IMG/VR virus record: IMGVR_UViG_3300035099_000181
Location: 37,071 to 101,070 of that record
Direction: 5' to 3' (one strand)
Length of the DNA stretch: 64,000 nt
Source: a virus
Shown: positions 23,300 to 31,699 of the stretch, in pieces
Position numbering within the stretch: position 1 is the first letter of the stretch
Layout of the letters: every line of letters begins with the position of its first letter
Made by a program: the position numbers and the translations under genes
Notes under the pieces: model-generated
What the model saw: only the letters and a program-made list of their open reading frames with translations
The model's database searches: none
What the model was told of the DNA's origin: nothing

Positions 23300-24400
23300 A
23301 TGAAAAGGGGGCGTACATCTAACGAACTGGCGGAGCAGGTCCAGGAGCGCCACGAGTCTGGGGAAGGCTTAGTCAGTATGAGGGAGACTCCTCCCCGATT
23401 GTATCTGAACACAGGGTGCACGCTCCTAAACTTGGCATTGACAGATAGGGCGGACGGGGGCTGGCCTTGCGGGAGGATAGTCAATCCGATAGGGGATAGT
23501 GACACATGCAAGACCGTCCTTGGCCTGACCGCATTGGCGGAGGCTTGCAGGGACAGCAGGTTTGATTCCCATTCATTGGAATACAACGATGTCGAGGCTT
23601 CCCTTTCATTCGATTTGGAGAGGATGTTCGGGAAGTCTTTCTGTGACAGGGTTTGCATACGTTCGCCTCTGGCAGAAGAGGACAAAAGCAAGGCTCCAGA
23701 AACTGTTCAGGAGCTGCATTATCAGCTTCTGGATTATTTGGATGGGGAAGCGCCTTTCGTGACTGTTGTTGACTCGTTGGATGGCTTGTCTTCAAAGGAG
23801 GAGCTGGAGAAAACGGAAGAGGAGCGCGAGGCCTGGAAGAAAAGCAAGGATACGACCGGAACTATGGCTATGTCCAAGCAGAAGTATTTCAAGCGTATGC
23901 TTCGGGAGCTGAAGGGAAAGGTAGCGAAGACTGATTCCCTTATCATGGTTGTGAGTCAGACAATAGACAATGTTGGCGCGGTGTTTGGGCCGAAGAAATC
24001 AAGAGCAGGAGGTAATGCGCTGAAGTTTTTCTCTTCGCATGAGTTGTGGCTCTCCGTTATGGAAAGTGAGAAGGCGAAGGGCCGGGTCATAGGGCGGAAG
24101 ATACGGTGCAAGGTCAGTAAAAATCAGATAACTGGCAAGAAGCGGGAGATTGCTTTCTGGGCGTTTGACAACTTTGGGATAGACGATATTCGGACTAGCA
24201 TCGAGTTCTTGCTGGCCGAGAAGGTATGGGCGAGGGTTGGCGGATGGATAAATGCTGGGGAGTTTGGCAAGTTGCAGGTAGGTGAACTGGTCAGGAAGAT
24301 AGAGGAGGGTCTTGTCGGGAAGCTGAATGAGGTTGTTCAGGGTACATGGGATGACATTGAGGCGAGCCTGGAGTTGGGCAGGAAGCCGAGGTATGAATGA
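23300..24400 (+). CDS. UvsX/RecA-like recombinase with altered P-loop
   Basis: 366 residues in the RecA fold. The P-loop is GDSDTCKT at 65-72, with Cys where nearly all Walker A motifs have Gly before the Lys. Walker B is FVTVVDSLDGL, and the L2-side region LIMVVSQTIDNVG, then GGNALKFFSSHELWL matches the UvsX/RecA core. It should promote strand exchange for recombination-dependent replication together with the upstream SSB. ATG 23300 directly follows the SSB stop. Confidence 0.85.
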   Translation: MKRGRTSNELAEQVQERHESGEGLVSMRETPPRLYLNTGCTLLNLALTDRADGGWPCGRIVNPIGDSDTCKTVLGLTALAEACRDSRFDSHSLEYNDVEASLSFDLERMFGKSFCDRVCIRSPLAEEDKSKAPETVQELHYQLLDYLDGEAPFVTVVDSLDGLSSKEELEKTEEEREAWKKSKDTTGTMAMSKQKYFKRMLRELKGKVAKTDSLIMVVSQTIDNVGAVFGPKKSRAGGNALKFFSSHELWLSVMESEKAKGRVIGRKIRCKVSKNQITGKKREIAFWAFDNFGIDDIRTSIEFLLAEKVWARVGGWINAGEFGKLQVGELVRKIEEGLVGKLNEVVQGTWDDIEASLELGRKPRYE

Positions 24401-24416
24401 TTTGGTAGGAGGGATT

Positions 24417-24965
24417 ATGTCAAGAAAGAAGATGCACGAGGAGCCGAAAAGGGTTTACGCATGGAGGGACGGTAGTGGGAAGCGGTTTGGGAAGTTTGAT
24501 GCCCAACCTGCGGGCGAGGAAGTGGAGAAGCTTCAGAAGTTACATGGGCATGAACTTGAGCCTGCGGACGTTGTGGAGGCGGCAGCAGATGAGAAGAATG
24601 TTCTGCATGACTTATTCGAGTGGGACAATCTGAAGGCCGGACACGAATGGAGGCTGCAGCAGGCGCGTTTCCTTTTGCAGTCCCTCAAGGTGACGATCAC
24701 TCATTATGATGGGAAGACGATCACGTTGGATCGGGCGACGGCGGTGCTTCCCGCCAAGAATGGTTCAGGCGGGAAAAAATATGTCATGATGGAACGGGCG
24801 ATGCGGGATGCGGACAGCAGGAACTATCTGCTCCGGGTGGCGTTGCTTGAGGCCATCGCGTTCAGGAACAAGTACAAGGAGCTGTCGGAACTGACGAAGA
24901 TCTTTGTCGAGATTGACCTGGCATACAAGGAGCATGCCGGGGAACTGAAGCAGTGCGTCATGTGA
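24417..24965 (+). CDS. Hypothetical protein, 182 aa
   Basis: ATG 24417 follows GGTAGGAGGGATT; an ATG at 24393 overlapping the upstream stop is the alternative. The middle (EWRLQQARFLLQSLKVTITH) is helical and the last 60 residues too (RVALLEAIAFRNKYKELSEL). No motif recognised. The gene is the last before the first pentamer array. Confidence 0.55.
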   Translation: MSRKKMHEEPKRVYAWRDGSGKRFGKFDAQPAGEEVEKLQKLHGHELEPADVVEAAADEKNVLHDLFEWDNLKAGHEWRLQQARFLLQSLKVTITHYDGKTITLDRATAVLPAKNGSGGKKYVMMERAMRDADSRNYLLRVALLEAIAFRNKYKELSELTKIFVEIDLAYKEHAGELKQCVM

Positions 24966-25007
24966 TTCTGGCATGGCAGAGCGGAGTAGGGATAGGTTGA
25001 GTAAAGC

Positions 25008-25638
25008 AAAGCAAGGCAGGCGGAGCGAAGCAGAGCATAGCAAAGCCAAACAAAGCAAGGCAGGCGAAGCGGAGCACAGCGGAGCAAAGCAGAGCCGAGC
25101 AAAGCAAAGCAAGGCAGGCTAAGCGAAGCAGAGCCCAGCACAGCCCAGCAAAGCCCAGCAGAGCCTAGCAAAGCAAGGCAGGCGGAGCATAGCCTAGCTT
25201 AGCCGAGCAGAGCCAAGCACAGCTAAATAAAGCAATGCAGGCAGAGCTTAGCTTAGCGTAGCCCAGCCAAGCACAGCCAAGCAAAGCAAGGCAGGCTAAG
25301 CTTAGCATAGCTTAGCAAAGCTAAGCAAAGCAAGGCAGGCCAAGCGGAGCCGAGCACAGCATAGCTTAGCAAAGCCAAGCAAAGCAAGGCAGGCCAAGCG
25401 GAGCCGAGCACAGCAGAGCTGAGCTGAGCCAAGCAAAGCAAGGCAGGCAAAGCATAGCGCAGCGCAGCTTAGCAGAGCGTAGCGAAACAAAGCAAAGCAG
25501 GCCAAGCGTAGCATAGCAAAGCAAAGCGTAGCTGAGCCAAGCTGAGCGAAGCAAAGCAAGGCAGGCTAAGCAAAGCGTAGCTCAGCCAAGCGTAGCCTAG
25601 CAAAGCTCAGCTAAGCAAAGCAAGCAAAGCAAGGCAGA
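25008..25638. repeat. NNAGC pentamer array 1 with 14-nt punctuation
   Basis: The stretch is built of NNAGC pentamers in which AGC is nearly constant and the first two bases vary (AA, GA, GG, CC, CA, TT, AT, CG and others). Every 44-74 bp it is punctuated by AAAGCAAGGCAGGC or a one-base variant; I count 12. Distances between punctuation ends are 44, 54, 64, 59, 54, 44, 54, 54, 54, 64 and about 74, each equal to 14 plus a multiple of 5. On the minus strand it translates as Leu/Cys/Ala-rich chains with no plausible start, so it is not read as coding. It ends before GCGATTGGCAGTCGCCTATCG, itself an imperfect dyad. Confidence 0.95.
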
Positions 25639-25703
25639 AGGCGATTGGCAGTCGCCTATCGCCAATGGGTTTCATTTAACAGGAATCAAGAAGGAGAAAT
25701 GTC

Positions 25704-26423
25704 ATGGCAAGGAAGGCAGTGTCAGAAGCTAACGTGGCAATTACTATTAGTTCCCCCAAGTTTGACATCTTCAAATGTTCGATAATTGGGAGTTCTCCAT
25801 TCGTGTCGAATAAGTTTTCCGAGAAGGCACGGATTATGATGGAGGAGGCCCAGATGCAGGGGCAGGCAGCCAAGACGACGAGGAAGAGGGAACCGAAGGA
25901 TTTCGAGTCTCTTTACCTCGGGTCTATGCATCTTGCGGATTCCGGTGATTGGTATGGCATTCCGTGCTCGGCCTTTAGGAGCGCCATGATCAAGGCATGT
26001 AGCATTGTTGGTGTGCATATGACAAAGGCTAAGATGTGCGTCTTTGTTGAGCCTGATGGGTTTAGCAGGGAAGGAACGGCGTTGGTCAGGATAACGAAGG
26101 GGGAACCTAAGATGTTCAAGGCGGCGGTAATATTGGCGTCTGGAGTTCCCGATATTTCCGCGCGTGGAATGTGGATGCCTGGATGGGAAGCGGAGCTGCG
26201 GATACGGTACGACTCGGATATCTTCTCTCCGGAGACCGTGGCTAACCTTCTGATGAGGGCTGGATTGCAGGTGGGAGTTGGTGCCGGTCGCCATGCTTCC
26301 GAAAGGTCGTCCGGGCAAGGGTGGGGGGAGTTCATGTTGAAGACGGATTCTCAGGATATGGGCAGGGAAGAGGGACTTGAGGCAAACCCTGTTCCAAAAA
26401 GGAGATTGAGACAGGCAGCATAG
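25704..26423 (+). CDS. Conserved phage protein of unknown role, 239 aa
   Basis: ATG 25704 follows AAGAAGGAGAAATGTC. The pattern (IIGSSPFVSNKFSEKA, then WYGIPCSAFRSAMIKACSIV and LLMRAGLQVGVGAGR, GQGWGEFM) is one I associate with uncharacterised phage and prophage proteins near recombination genes. The Gly-rich end is reminiscent of RAMP/Cas7-type proteins, but I would not assign that. It is bracketed by the two pentamer arrays on both sides, so it may be part of the same unit. Confidence 0.65.
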   Translation: MARKAVSEANVAITISSPKFDIFKCSIIGSSPFVSNKFSEKARIMMEEAQMQGQAAKTTRKREPKDFESLYLGSMHLADSGDWYGIPCSAFRSAMIKACSIVGVHMTKAKMCVFVEPDGFSREGTALVRITKGEPKMFKAAVILASGVPDISARGMWMPGWEAELRIRYDSDIFSPETVANLLMRAGLQVGVGAGRHASERSSGQGWGEFMLKTDSQDMGREEGLEANPVPKRRLRQAA

Positions 26424-26497
26424 GGACGCGGCGATGGCATATTCGTTTTGATTAAGGCAGGGTTGGCTGAGCACAGTCCGGCTCAGCTAATCCGAAC

Positions 26498-27008
26498 AAA
26501 GCAAAGCAGGCCAAGCCCAGCATAGCCCAGCAAAGCTAAGCCGAGCTAAGCTGAGCCCAGCAAAGCAAGGCAGGCGAAGCAGAGCATAGCATAGCCAAGC
26601 AAAGCAAAGCAAAGCCCAGCTAAACAAAGCAAGGCAGGCGAAGCATAGCGTAGCAAAGCAAAGCAAAGCCCAGCTAAACAAAGCAAGGCAGGCGAAGCGT
26701 AGCTCAGCAAAGCATAGTGCAGCACAGCGGAGCCAAGCATAGTAAAGCAAAGCAAGGCAGGCTAAGCTAAGCATAGCACAGCAGAGCGTAGCAAGGAAAA
26801 GCAAGGCAGGCGTAGCTGAGCCCAGCGGAGCATAGCGGAGCAAAGCGGAGCAGAGCAAGGCAGGCGGAGCAGAGCGGAGCAAAGCGCAGCAGAGCAAAGC
26901 CCAGCATAGCGGAGCAGAGCTAAACAAAGCAAGGCAGGCGAAGCGTAGCTCAGCAAAGCATAGTGCAGCACAGCGGAGCCAAGCATAGTAAAGCAAAGCA
27001 AGGCAGGC
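26498..27008. repeat. NNAGC pentamer array 2
   Basis: Same grammar as array 1: NNAGC pentamers with nine 14-nt punctuation elements. Spacings are 64, 64, 54, 69, 49, 54, 74 and 69, again all 14 plus a multiple of 5. Two modules, 26694-26762 and 26940-27008, are identical over 69 bp, and the 26576-26639 and 26640-26693 modules are close variants, so the array grows by recombination of whole modules. It starts about 75 bp after the 25704 gene and runs to within 4 bp of recognisable nuclease coding sequence. Confidence 0.95.
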
Positions 27009-27011
27009 GAA

Positions 27012-27326
27012 GTCGGGAGCAAAGAGATCAAGACATATTCTTACATTCTTATAGATAGTCATTGTATCGGTTATGCCTCGGCTTTTACCACCGGTAGCTT
27101 GACTCATGCTAGAGAGAATATTGGTGTCTTGTTTGGGTTCTTGAAGCAGATTCTGAATGTGGCAGAAAGGTTTGAGACTAATCGCTTCATGTTCTGTTGG
27201 GATTCAGGCAAGTCCTTACGGAAGAAGGTCTTTGCTGACTACAAGCGCAGGAAACTTATGGCCGATGAAGAGAAGGAAAAGTTCAGCTCTATCCATCGCC
27301 AGTTTCACATGATCCGCGTTTATTGA
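27012..27326 (+). pseudogene. Truncated 5'-3' exonuclease (FEN-like)
   Basis: The frame open from the array edge reads SYILIDSHCIGYASAF, then NIGVLFGFLKQILNV and FMFCWDSGKSLRKKVFADYK, the N-terminal part of T5/T4-type flap nucleases, with the first metal Asp in ILIDS and the second in FCWDS. No ATG, GTG or TTG precedes the ILIDS strand; TTG 27099 would lose it. The frame ends after about 105 residues, against about 290 in the family, so the rest of the nuclease is missing. Both ends look damaged, the 5' end exactly at the array. Confidence 0.75.
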
Positions 27327-27341
27327 GGCATTTAAGTTGCT

Positions 27342-27887
27342 ATGAGCAATGGTGCTAAAAAGGGTCCCCCGTTCGAGAGGGAACTATGCAAGCTGTTCTC
27401 GCAATGGTGGGATGGTCGGGATGATGTGTTTTGGCGGACTTCCGGTTCAGGTGCCCGCGCGACTTCCCGCAGCAGGAAAGGCAAGAAGACAAAGTATGAA
27501 TATGGGGACATGACATTCACGGACCCCGTAGGGAAGCCTCTTGTAGATCTGATCTTGTGGGAGTTCAAGCGGGGCTATTCCAAGAGTATCGACATGCTGG
27601 CCTTGCTTGATGGAAGAAGTTCTTTGCTCGGTAAGTGGATAGCCAAGGCAGAGGAGGACAGAAGGGAATCGGACAGGAAATATGTCTGTCTCGTGCTTCA
27701 AAGGGATCGCAAGGAGAAGGTTCTGGCTATCCATTCGGCGCTTTTGGGCTGGTTGGAAGGGCAAATAGGCGAGTTCAAGGGACAGTCGATCAGGGTCTCG
27801 TCATTTCCGCTGGAGTTCATTCTGCTGAAGGACTTTTTAACCTGGTGTAACAGGCAGGCAGTGGAGGAGATATGGAATTCACTATAG
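27342..27887 (+). CDS. PD-(D/E)XK resolvase-like nuclease, 181 aa
   Basis: Early motif FERELCKLFSQWW (active Glu), then DVFWRTSGSGARAT, D in GDMTFTDP and the DLILWEFKRG core (D...ExK) at about 67-76. This is the layout of phage PD-(D/E)XK nucleases related to archaeal-type Holliday-junction resolvases. It would cut branched DNA during recombination or packaging. Overlaps the beta-clamp gene by 16 bp. Confidence 0.7.
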   Translation: MSNGAKKGPPFERELCKLFSQWWDGRDDVFWRTSGSGARATSRSRKGKKTKYEYGDMTFTDPVGKPLVDLILWEFKRGYSKSIDMLALLDGRSSLLGKWIAKAEEDRRESDRKYVCLVLQRDRKEKVLAIHSALLGWLEGQIGEFKGQSIRVSSFPLEFILLKDFLTWCNRQAVEEIWNSL

Positions 27888-29056
27888 ATAGAAAAGTGCT
27901 ATTGGATTCATTGGGAAAGGCCGCGGAAGTGATCAAGTCCGGTTCAAGATTGTTAGCTGTCTTGAATGGGGTGCTCATCACTCCTGACATCGGGGGCAAG
28001 GTTACTGTGGTGGCCACGAATCTGGATGTGTCATTCAGAGGGACGTGTCCTGCGCAGGTAGCTTCTGAAGGTCCTATAGTCCTTCTCTGTGACAGGCTCA
28101 TGAAGATCCTGCGGGGAATGAAAAGCAAGCAAGTCTCGTTTGGTATGGATGAAGGTTTTGTTTTCATCTCGGATTCGGGAAGCCGAGCCAGTTTGTTTCC
28201 GTTTTCTGCTGACGAGTTTCCTGCCGTTCCCTTTCCTGAGGACAAGGCTTATTTGGGAATTGCAGTTGACAGGTTTTCCTTGGCGAGAATGCTGGATGTT
28301 GTGTCTTTGCCTAACAAGGCCGCTTTGGACGAGAAGCGTCCTTATGCGCTTGGTGTGCTAGCAGATCCTGACTTTGTCGCTGGAAAGCTGGTGATGGTAT
28401 CGACTGACGGGTTTGTGCTTTCTGTTGCCTCCTGTCGCGCGAAGGTCAGTCAGCTTAGGGAAAGGGAGTTAGGGCTGGAGAAGAGTAAAGTGATTTTTCC
28501 AAAAAAGGCATTTCCTATCTTTTTTTCGATGCTTGGCAAGAATGAAAGAAGGAAAGGGCCCCTATCTCAGGAAAGCGTATCCATTCTGATTTCGGAGAAG
28601 AAGCTCTTCCTGTCCGTTGGCAGTGGGATGATTGTGGCGGATCTTCTTGATGGGGATTATCCGGATTATTTAGCACTGCTTTTTAACGGAGAGAAGATCT
28701 CTTTCCAGAATAGGGACATGCTCAACGGGATAGAGTCTGTCTTGCCTATGACTAGCGAGGGATGCAGGGCGGTGAGATTCGGATATGAAAAGGGAAAGAT
28801 CTCTCTCGAGGTGACCAATCCAGAATTGGGCAAGCTGGAGTCTATGGTGAAGGCGGATGTGTCGAAGGTCCTGATCGGAGAGAAGTCTTTCTTCGATCCT
28901 AACTATATTATCAGGGGTCTGAAGGCCCTAGAGAAGAGGGAGACCATATCAGTCAAGGTGTTGGATAAGGATAAGAAACACGCATGGAGGTTCGACGAGG
29001 AAGGTGATGTTGATTTCACTTACTTGGTGATGCCGATGAGATATTCAGAGGAATGA
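27872..29056 (+). CDS. dnaN: Beta sliding clamp, canonical DnaN
   Basis: 394 residues with the three-domain DnaN pattern: LLDSLGKAAEVI and VLNGVLITP in domain I, MLDVVSLPNKAAL and LVMVSTDGFVLSVA in domain II, LLDGDYPDYLALL, and the diagnostic C-terminus TYLVMPMRYSEE. It tethers the polymerase and repair enzymes to DNA. It sits among nuclease genes rather than with dnaE, whose own overlapping clamp (19256) is quite different. This may be a specialised clamp for recombination or late replication. Confidence 0.9.
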   Translation: MEFTIDRKVLLDSLGKAAEVIKSGSRLLAVLNGVLITPDIGGKVTVVATNLDVSFRGTCPAQVASEGPIVLLCDRLMKILRGMKSKQVSFGMDEGFVFISDSGSRASLFPFSADEFPAVPFPEDKAYLGIAVDRFSLARMLDVVSLPNKAALDEKRPYALGVLADPDFVAGKLVMVSTDGFVLSVASCRAKVSQLRERELGLEKSKVIFPKKAFPIFFSMLGKNERRKGPLSQESVSILISEKKLFLSVGSGMIVADLLDGDYPDYLALLFNGEKISFQNRDMLNGIESVLPMTSEGCRAVRFGYEKGKISLEVTNPELGKLESMVKADVSKVLIGEKSFFDPNYIIRGLKALEKRETISVKVLDKDKKHAWRFDEEGDVDFTYLVMPMRYSEE

Positions 29057-29082
29057 GACGGAATTGTGATAAGGAGGGCAGA

Positions 29083-29484
29083 ATGAGGGCACATTTTCAG
29101 TATACGAAGGACGAGCAAGGCAGGCCTATCATAACGATATGCCATATTATGGACGATGACGGCATTCTTTTTGTCGGTAGGGCAGTGTGCAGCAAGAAGG
29201 ACGCGATGTCCAAGGTCAGGGGGCGGGAGATATCTCTTGGCCGCGCCATGAAGGCTCGCAGGAGATTCCGCGATACAGGTATCTTCTTCCCGGAGATGAT
29301 CACGAGTAAGGCATTACAGAAGCTGGCCAAGAAAGGCATAGCGGATCGCAGACTGGCGAAGTACGAGGTTAGAGAGGTGGTTTCTCCCGATGTTGGAATC
29401 TCTTTTTCTCGCGGGAAGAATGCCATCAAGGGCAATATGATTCAAGTGAGTGCAGAAGACGGATGCGGTACGGCATATGATTGA
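29083..29484 (+). CDS. Hypothetical protein, 133 aa
   Basis: ATG 29083 follows ATAAGGAGGGCAGA, preferred over the ATG 29053 that overlaps the clamp stop. The product is basic (SLGRAMKARRRFRDTG) with an N-terminal beta-strand pair. Its codons 7-11 contain GAGCAAGGCAGGC, almost the array punctuation motif, probably by chance. No family recognised. Confidence 0.55.
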   Translation: MRAHFQYTKDEQGRPIITICHIMDDDGILFVGRAVCSKKDAMSKVRGREISLGRAMKARRRFRDTGIFFPEMITSKALQKLAKKGIADRRLAKYEVREVVSPDVGISFSRGKNAIKGNMIQVSAEDGCGTAYD

Positions 29485-30550
29485 ATCAGTCCATATTCAA
29501 AACATCCAATCTCATCTTGACACAGAGTTGGTGTTCTCGCCGGGCGTCAATGTCATAGCGGGGTCTAGCCGAGATGGGAAGTCAGTCATTATGCGTGGGT
29601 TCCGGTGGTGTCTGGAGGGAAAGCCGCAAGGGGATTCTTTGAGGACGTGGCCCTCGTTGGCCTCTCTAAAAGAGCCCATGTCCTTCCTCATACGGTTCTC
29701 GGCAGGTTATGTCGAGCGCAGGCGTGAAGGTTCGGTGAATTCTTACATAATTGATGACGAAGTATTCGAGGCATTCAAGGCTGAGGTTCCAGAAGAGGTG
29801 CGGTCCGTCACTGGGATGGGAATGATCAACTTTCAGGGGCAGCACGATAGGTTCTTCTTGCTTCAAGACTCGCCAGGTGAAGTCGCTCGGAAACTGAATG
29901 AGATAGTTGGACTTTCTGTCATTGATGAGGCCATTAAAAAGGTAAACCAGCTTAGTGCTTCGGCAAAGACGGACTTGGCTTTTCTGGAAAAGGAACAGAG
30001 CAGGATAGAAGGCCGACTTTCCGGACTTTTCTATGTTCCTCTTGCTGCGGAGCTTGTCAGCCTTATTGACAGCGCACTTTGTAAGCACGAGGAGCTTTCG
30101 AGGAATCAGGAGGGTATTCTCTCTATTTTGGGAAGTATGTCTGATGCGGAACGGGATATAGCGGAATGTAGAAGGCTGACGGATCTGCATAAAGAAATTT
30201 CTGAACTTGATGGATTGCTTGATGAGGAAAATAAGGTTCGTCTTGAGATAGACAATTTGGCGACTATTGCTGACGATGTGTTCTTATCCGAGATACGGAT
30301 TGCGGAAGCGGAGTCTATGGCTTCTCTTGGTGAGGATGTGGACGGATTATCGGCTATGCTTGATGAGGATTGCAAGGTAGTTGATAGCATAGATTCATAC
30401 GGATGGATCATCGGCGAGATTGAGAAAGTGGATAGGGAAGCGCAAAAGGCTGGAAGGGAGTTAAAAAGTGCTCAGGACTCTTATTCTAAGAGGATTGCTT
30501 CTCTGAAAATCTGTCCCTTTTGTGGGCAGAAGATGCCGGAGGCAGTATGA
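29477..30550 (+). CDS. SbcC-like ATPase, N-terminal half with zinc hook
   Basis: 357 residues from ATG 29477 (overlapping the upstream stop). MIESVHIQNIQSHLDTELVF and Walker A GSSRDGKS at 29-36, Q-loop area GMINFQGQHD, then coiled coil, ending at CPFCGQKMPEAV, a zinc-hook CxxC. Full SbcC/Rad50 continues from the hook through a second coil to the signature and Walker B; here that half is a separate gene at 31689. Overlaps the nuclease gene as ATGA. Confidence 0.8.
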   Translation: MIESVHIQNIQSHLDTELVFSPGVNVIAGSSRDGKSVIMRGFRWCLEGKPQGDSLRTWPSLASLKEPMSFLIRFSAGYVERRREGSVNSYIIDDEVFEAFKAEVPEEVRSVTGMGMINFQGQHDRFFLLQDSPGEVARKLNEIVGLSVIDEAIKKVNQLSASAKTDLAFLEKEQSRIEGRLSGLFYVPLAAELVSLIDSALCKHEELSRNQEGILSILGSMSDAERDIAECRRLTDLHKEISELDGLLDEENKVRLEIDNLATIADDVFLSEIRIAEAESMASLGEDVDGLSAMLDEDCKVVDSIDSYGWIIGEIEKVDREAQKAGRELKSAQDSYSKRIASLKICPFCGQKMPEAV

Positions 30551-31464
30551 AGGTTCTCTGTACCGGGGATTGGCACATAACAGATAAGAGGCCAAGGTGC
30601 AGGACTGACGATTATTATGCGTCTGTTAGACGGAAGCTGAACTGGATATTCGAGATGGCGGTAAAGGAGAAATGTGATTTCATTCTTCAGCCGGGGGATT
30701 TCTTTGACTCGCATAGGGCGAGTGACTTTCTGAAGCAGGATTTTATGAGCCTACTGATTGGGCGCGACTTAGAGATCTTTACAGTATATGGGCAACATGA
30801 TCTTCGATTCCATGGAGCAGACAGAAGGAATACTCCTTTGAAGGTGCTTGAGGCTGCTGGGAAAGTGGAAGAAATACTTGGCTCATCAGAAATGCGATTT
30901 TTTGGAGTTCTAGTGCAAGGTTGTTCTTGGGGGGAGGATGTTCCAGAAATTAAGGAAGACAAATATAATATTCTTGTCATCCATCGCATGTTCGTTAAGG
31001 ACAAGAAGTCATGGTCAGGGCAGGAGGACGTAACTTTTGCTGGGCCTTTTATGAAGCAGCATAGGTTCGACTGTGTGGTGGCAGGGGACAATCACCAGAC
31101 GATTATTTGGAACTTTGGGACCAAGGACAAGCCAAAATATTTCATAAATTGTGGCTCTCTCATGCGCTCCACAATAGCGCAGGCGGATCACGAACCTATA
31201 GTAGTTATTTTGGACACAGAGAAGAGGACGATTGATGTGAGGAGAGTTCCTGTAGAGCCAGCAGAAAAAGTCATGAACCTTGCTATAATAGAGAAAGAAA
31301 GAGAACAGAACCTGGGACTTGAACTGTTCATGTCAACGCTGATGAGTAGCGAGCAAGGGGGGGTGGAAGGACTTGACTTCATGAAGGCACTTTCCGAGAG
31401 GGCTAAGGGGATCGACGAAGATACAAGCAGAATCTTGGAGGAGGTATTCGATGGAGCTGTCTAA
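30547..31464 (+). CDS. SbcD/Mre11-like nuclease
   Basis: 305 residues. Metallophosphoesterase motifs in order: GDWHI (about 8), ILQPGDFFDSHR, VYGQHDLR (instead of GNHD), LVIHRMF, and GDNHQT. This is the nuclease partner of SbcC/Rad50 that processes DNA ends, hairpins and forks. It lies between the two halves of the split SbcC. The GNHD to GQHD change keeps the catalytic His-Asp pair. Confidence 0.85.
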   Translation: MKVLCTGDWHITDKRPRCRTDDYYASVRRKLNWIFEMAVKEKCDFILQPGDFFDSHRASDFLKQDFMSLLIGRDLEIFTVYGQHDLRFHGADRRNTPLKVLEAAGKVEEILGSSEMRFFGVLVQGCSWGEDVPEIKEDKYNILVIHRMFVKDKKSWSGQEDVTFAGPFMKQHRFDCVVAGDNHQTIIWNFGTKDKPKYFINCGSLMRSTIAQADHEPIVVILDTEKRTIDVRRVPVEPAEKVMNLAIIEKEREQNLGLELFMSTLMSSEQGGVEGLDFMKALSERAKGIDEDTSRILEEVFDGAV

Positions 31465-31699
31465 GATAGCACGAGAAGTCGAGGAAATGAAGGCCGCCAT
31501 AAGCAAGGCCCAGAGTCGGAAGGACCAGGCAGAAGGCCAACTTGCCACGTACATGAAGCAACTCAAGGACAAGTTTGGTTGTGCTGATGTAGTATCGGCA
31601 AAGAGGAAATTGGCTATTCTTGAGAGGCAGAGGGACAAGATCTTGAAAGATATAGGCGCTAAGTATGCGAGCCTAAAGGAAGCGATGAATGGAAATTGA
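31451..31699 (+). CDS. Coiled-coil protein, 82 aa
   Basis: Overlaps SbcD by 14 bp and the next gene by 11 bp. The whole sequence is helical heptad (KIAREVEEMKAAISKAQSRK, then KRKLAILERQRDKILKDI). It lies between the SbcD and the SbcC C-terminal half, where part of the SbcC coil would be expected, and could supply or extend the coil of the split complex. No other motif. Confidence 0.65.
   Translation: MELSKIAREVEEMKAAISKAQSRKDQAEGQLATYMKQLKDKFGCADVVSAKRKLAILERQRDKILKDIGAKYASLKEAMNGN

Noticed and set aside
25704-26423. Cas7/RAMP-type protein
   Set aside because: The Gly-rich end is only vaguely similar, and no other CRISPR genes are near.
25008-27008. CRISPR array
   Set aside because: The constant element is only 14 nt, the spacing is short and quantised by 5, the between-element DNA is itself pentameric, and no cas genes are present.
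24960-27110. Minus-strand open frames rich in Leu, Cys, Phe and Ala across the pentamer arrays
   Set aside because: They arise because GCTNN repeats contain few stop codons. They have no ribosome sites, no conserved domain and exist in several frames at once.
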